Assembly (NCBI GenBank): GCA_028682925.1
Contig: JAJRAG010000222.1
Coordinates: 1-5,772 of the forward strand
Length of the DNA stretch: 5,772 nucleotides
Direction of reading: 5' to 3'
Source of the DNA: Methanomassiliicoccales archaeon
GTDB taxonomy: Archaea; Thermoplasmatota; Thermoplasmata; Methanomassiliicoccales; JACIVX01
Below are positions 4,729 to 5,772 of this stretch, one piece after another (position 1 is the stretch's first letter; every line of letters starts with the position of its first letter). Under the pieces are notes generated by a model. The model saw only the letters and a list, made by a program, of their open reading frames with translations. It ran no database searches and was not told where the DNA came from. The position numbers were made by a program, and so were the translations under genes.

Positions 4729-5735
4729 TGGTAGCGATAATCGAAGTGAACAACCTGGAGAAGGTCTTCAACGGGACGATTCGGGCGGTGGACGGCGTGA
4801 CTTTCCAGGTGGAGGAAGGCGAGATATTCGGATTCCTCGGACCGAACGGAGCAGGGAAGACCACGACGATTTCCATACTTACGACCTTGCTGAAGCCCAC
4901 AGCCGGATCAGCGACGGTCATGGGGCTGGACGTCGTCAAGGATGCTAACAAGGTGAGGAAGGTCATTGGTCTTGTACCGCAAGAACTGACGGTCGACGAC
5001 GACCTTACTGGACGAGAGAACATGATGCTTCAGTCTATCTTGTACAATGTACCTAAGAAAGAGGCCATAGAACGCATCGAAGAGTTGATCGGGCTCGTCA
5101 AGTTGGAGGACGCTGCGGATAGGATGGTCAAGACCTACTCGGGAGGCATGAGGAAGCGTTTGGAACTCGCGGAGGGGCTGATACATCGTCCGCACGTTCT
5201 CTTCCTCGATGAACCGACGCTAGGATTGGATGTGCAAACACGCGCGGTCATGTGGGACCACATAAAGAATCTGAAACAGAAGCACAACATGACGGTCTTC
5301 ATGACGACGCACTACTTGGAAGAAGCAGACTCTCTGTGTGACCGCATAGGCCTCATTGACTACGGAAAGATCATGGCCCTCGACACCCCCACCACGCTGA
5401 AGCGATCGCTGGGAGGCGACGTTCTGCAGATCGAGGTGGACGGGGAGAGGGACTTCATTGCTGTCATCCAGGGCGTTCAGGGCGTTGTAGAAATCAAAAG
5501 AGAAGGTCCAGAATACCGTGTCAAGGTGATCAAGGGCGAAACAGCCATGCCCTTGGTCCTCAAAGCGCTAGCGGATAACGGAGGGACGGTGACTAGCGTC
5601 AGCCTGGAGCGACCGAACATGGACCAAGTCTTCCTTGAGTACACTGGAAGGTCGTTGAGGGACGCGGAGCAATCTGGATCGATGAGCAAGTCCCAGGCGA
5701 GGGCCGCGGCCATCCAAGCGAGAAGGAGGCAGTGA
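4728..5735 (+). CDS. ABC transporter ATP-binding protein, DrrA/CcmA type
   Basis: The protein has 335 residues and should power an ABC-2 exporter at the cytoplasmic face of the membrane. All nucleotide-binding motifs are present: Walker A GPNGAGKTT (38-46), Q-loop Q85, signature YSGGMRKR (137-144, with Y in place of the usual L), Walker B VLFLDEP (157-163) with catalytic E162, D-loop GLD (166-168) and switch H195. Residues 215-310 form the extra carboxyl-terminal domain of DrrA-like ATPases, ending in the typical PNMDQVFLEYTGRSLRD. The last 25 residues are a polar, alanine- and arginine-rich tail. GGTGAT (4717-4722) acts as the ribosome binding site, and the ATG overlaps the padR stop by one base. 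Drug, lipid or another hydrophobic substrate is possible, and the sequence does not say which. Confidence 0.95.
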   Translation: MVAIIEVNNLEKVFNGTIRAVDGVTFQVEEGEIFGFLGPNGAGKTTTISILTTLLKPTAGSATVMGLDVVKDANKVRKVIGLVPQELTVDDDLTGRENMMLQSILYNVPKKEAIERIEELIGLVKLEDAADRMVKTYSGGMRKRLELAEGLIHRPHVLFLDEPTLGLDVQTRAVMWDHIKNLKQKHNMTVFMTTHYLEEADSLCDRIGLIDYGKIMALDTPTTLKRSLGGDVLQIEVDGERDFIAVIQGVQGVVEIKREGPEYRVKVIKGETAMPLVLKALADNGGTVTSVSLERPNMDQVFLEYTGRSLRDAEQSGSMSKSQARAAAIQARRRQ

Positions 5736-5736
5736 G

Positions 5737-5772
5737 ATGATAAAGGAAACATGGGCTCTAACAGTGCGAGAA
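5737..5772 (+). CDS. Probable ABC-2 type permease (N-terminal fragment)
   Basis: Only 12 codons (MIKETWALTVRE) lie inside the window. They begin one base after the ATPase stop codon, with a strong AAGGAGG site (5723-5729) 7 bases upstream inside the end of the ATPase gene. The peptide resembles the cytoplasmic amino terminus of DrrB-like permeases, which precedes the first membrane helix. The position is the usual one for the membrane partner of the DrrA-like ATPase. The identification rests mainly on context because no membrane segment is visible. Confidence 0.72.
   Translation, partial: MIKETWALTVRE

Overview
The window looks like part of a euryarchaeal chromosome, possibly from the Thermoplasmatota, although lineage cannot be settled from 5.8 kb. 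The archaeal signs are a tRNA-Leu gene interrupted by a bulge-helix-bulge intron, TATA boxes about 27 bases ahead of leaderless start codons, a COG2403/cyclic 2,3-diphosphoglycerate synthetase-type protein, and a CooT-type nickel-binding protein. Base composition is moderate and several genes have clear Shine-Dalgarno sites.

Layout from left to right. (1) Minus strand, 1-568: the amino-terminal 189 residues of a DNA-binding protein (ribbon-helix-helix, coiled coil, winged-helix-like) that runs off the left edge. It starts 50 bases beyond the 3' end of (2) an intron-containing tRNA-Leu(UAA) at 618-733, also on the minus strand. This arrangement suits an element integrated at a tRNA gene, but no integrase or att duplication is visible. 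(3) Minus strand, 811-2157: a cpgS-like P-loop protein. (4) Plus strand, 2308-2757: a divergently transcribed small winged-helix/zinc-ribbon protein of unknown function. (5) Plus strand, 2858-3049: a 63-residue CooT-family nickel-binding protein with its own strong TATA box. (6) Minus strand, 3117-3899: an enoyl-CoA hydratase with both catalytic glutamates. (7) Plus strand, 4195 to the right edge: an operon of a PadR regulator, a DrrA-type ABC ATPase and the first 12 codons of what should be its ABC-2 permease.

Only the last three genes clearly work together. PadR probably controls an ABC-2 exporter, and a palindrome just downstream of the operon's TATA box is a candidate operator. The other genes are single transcription units. 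Starts fall into two styles. The CooT gene and the left-edge DNA-binding gene appear leaderless, with the TATA box about 28 bases from the ATG. The cpgS-like and crotonase genes have a TATA box further upstream and a very short leader carrying a Shine-Dalgarno site. No CRISPR array, insertion sequence or rRNA is seen. I found no convincing new multi-gene system. The left-edge DNA-binding gene beside the tRNA, the zinc-ribbon protein and the paired CAATTG sites in the divergent promoter region are the most open questions.
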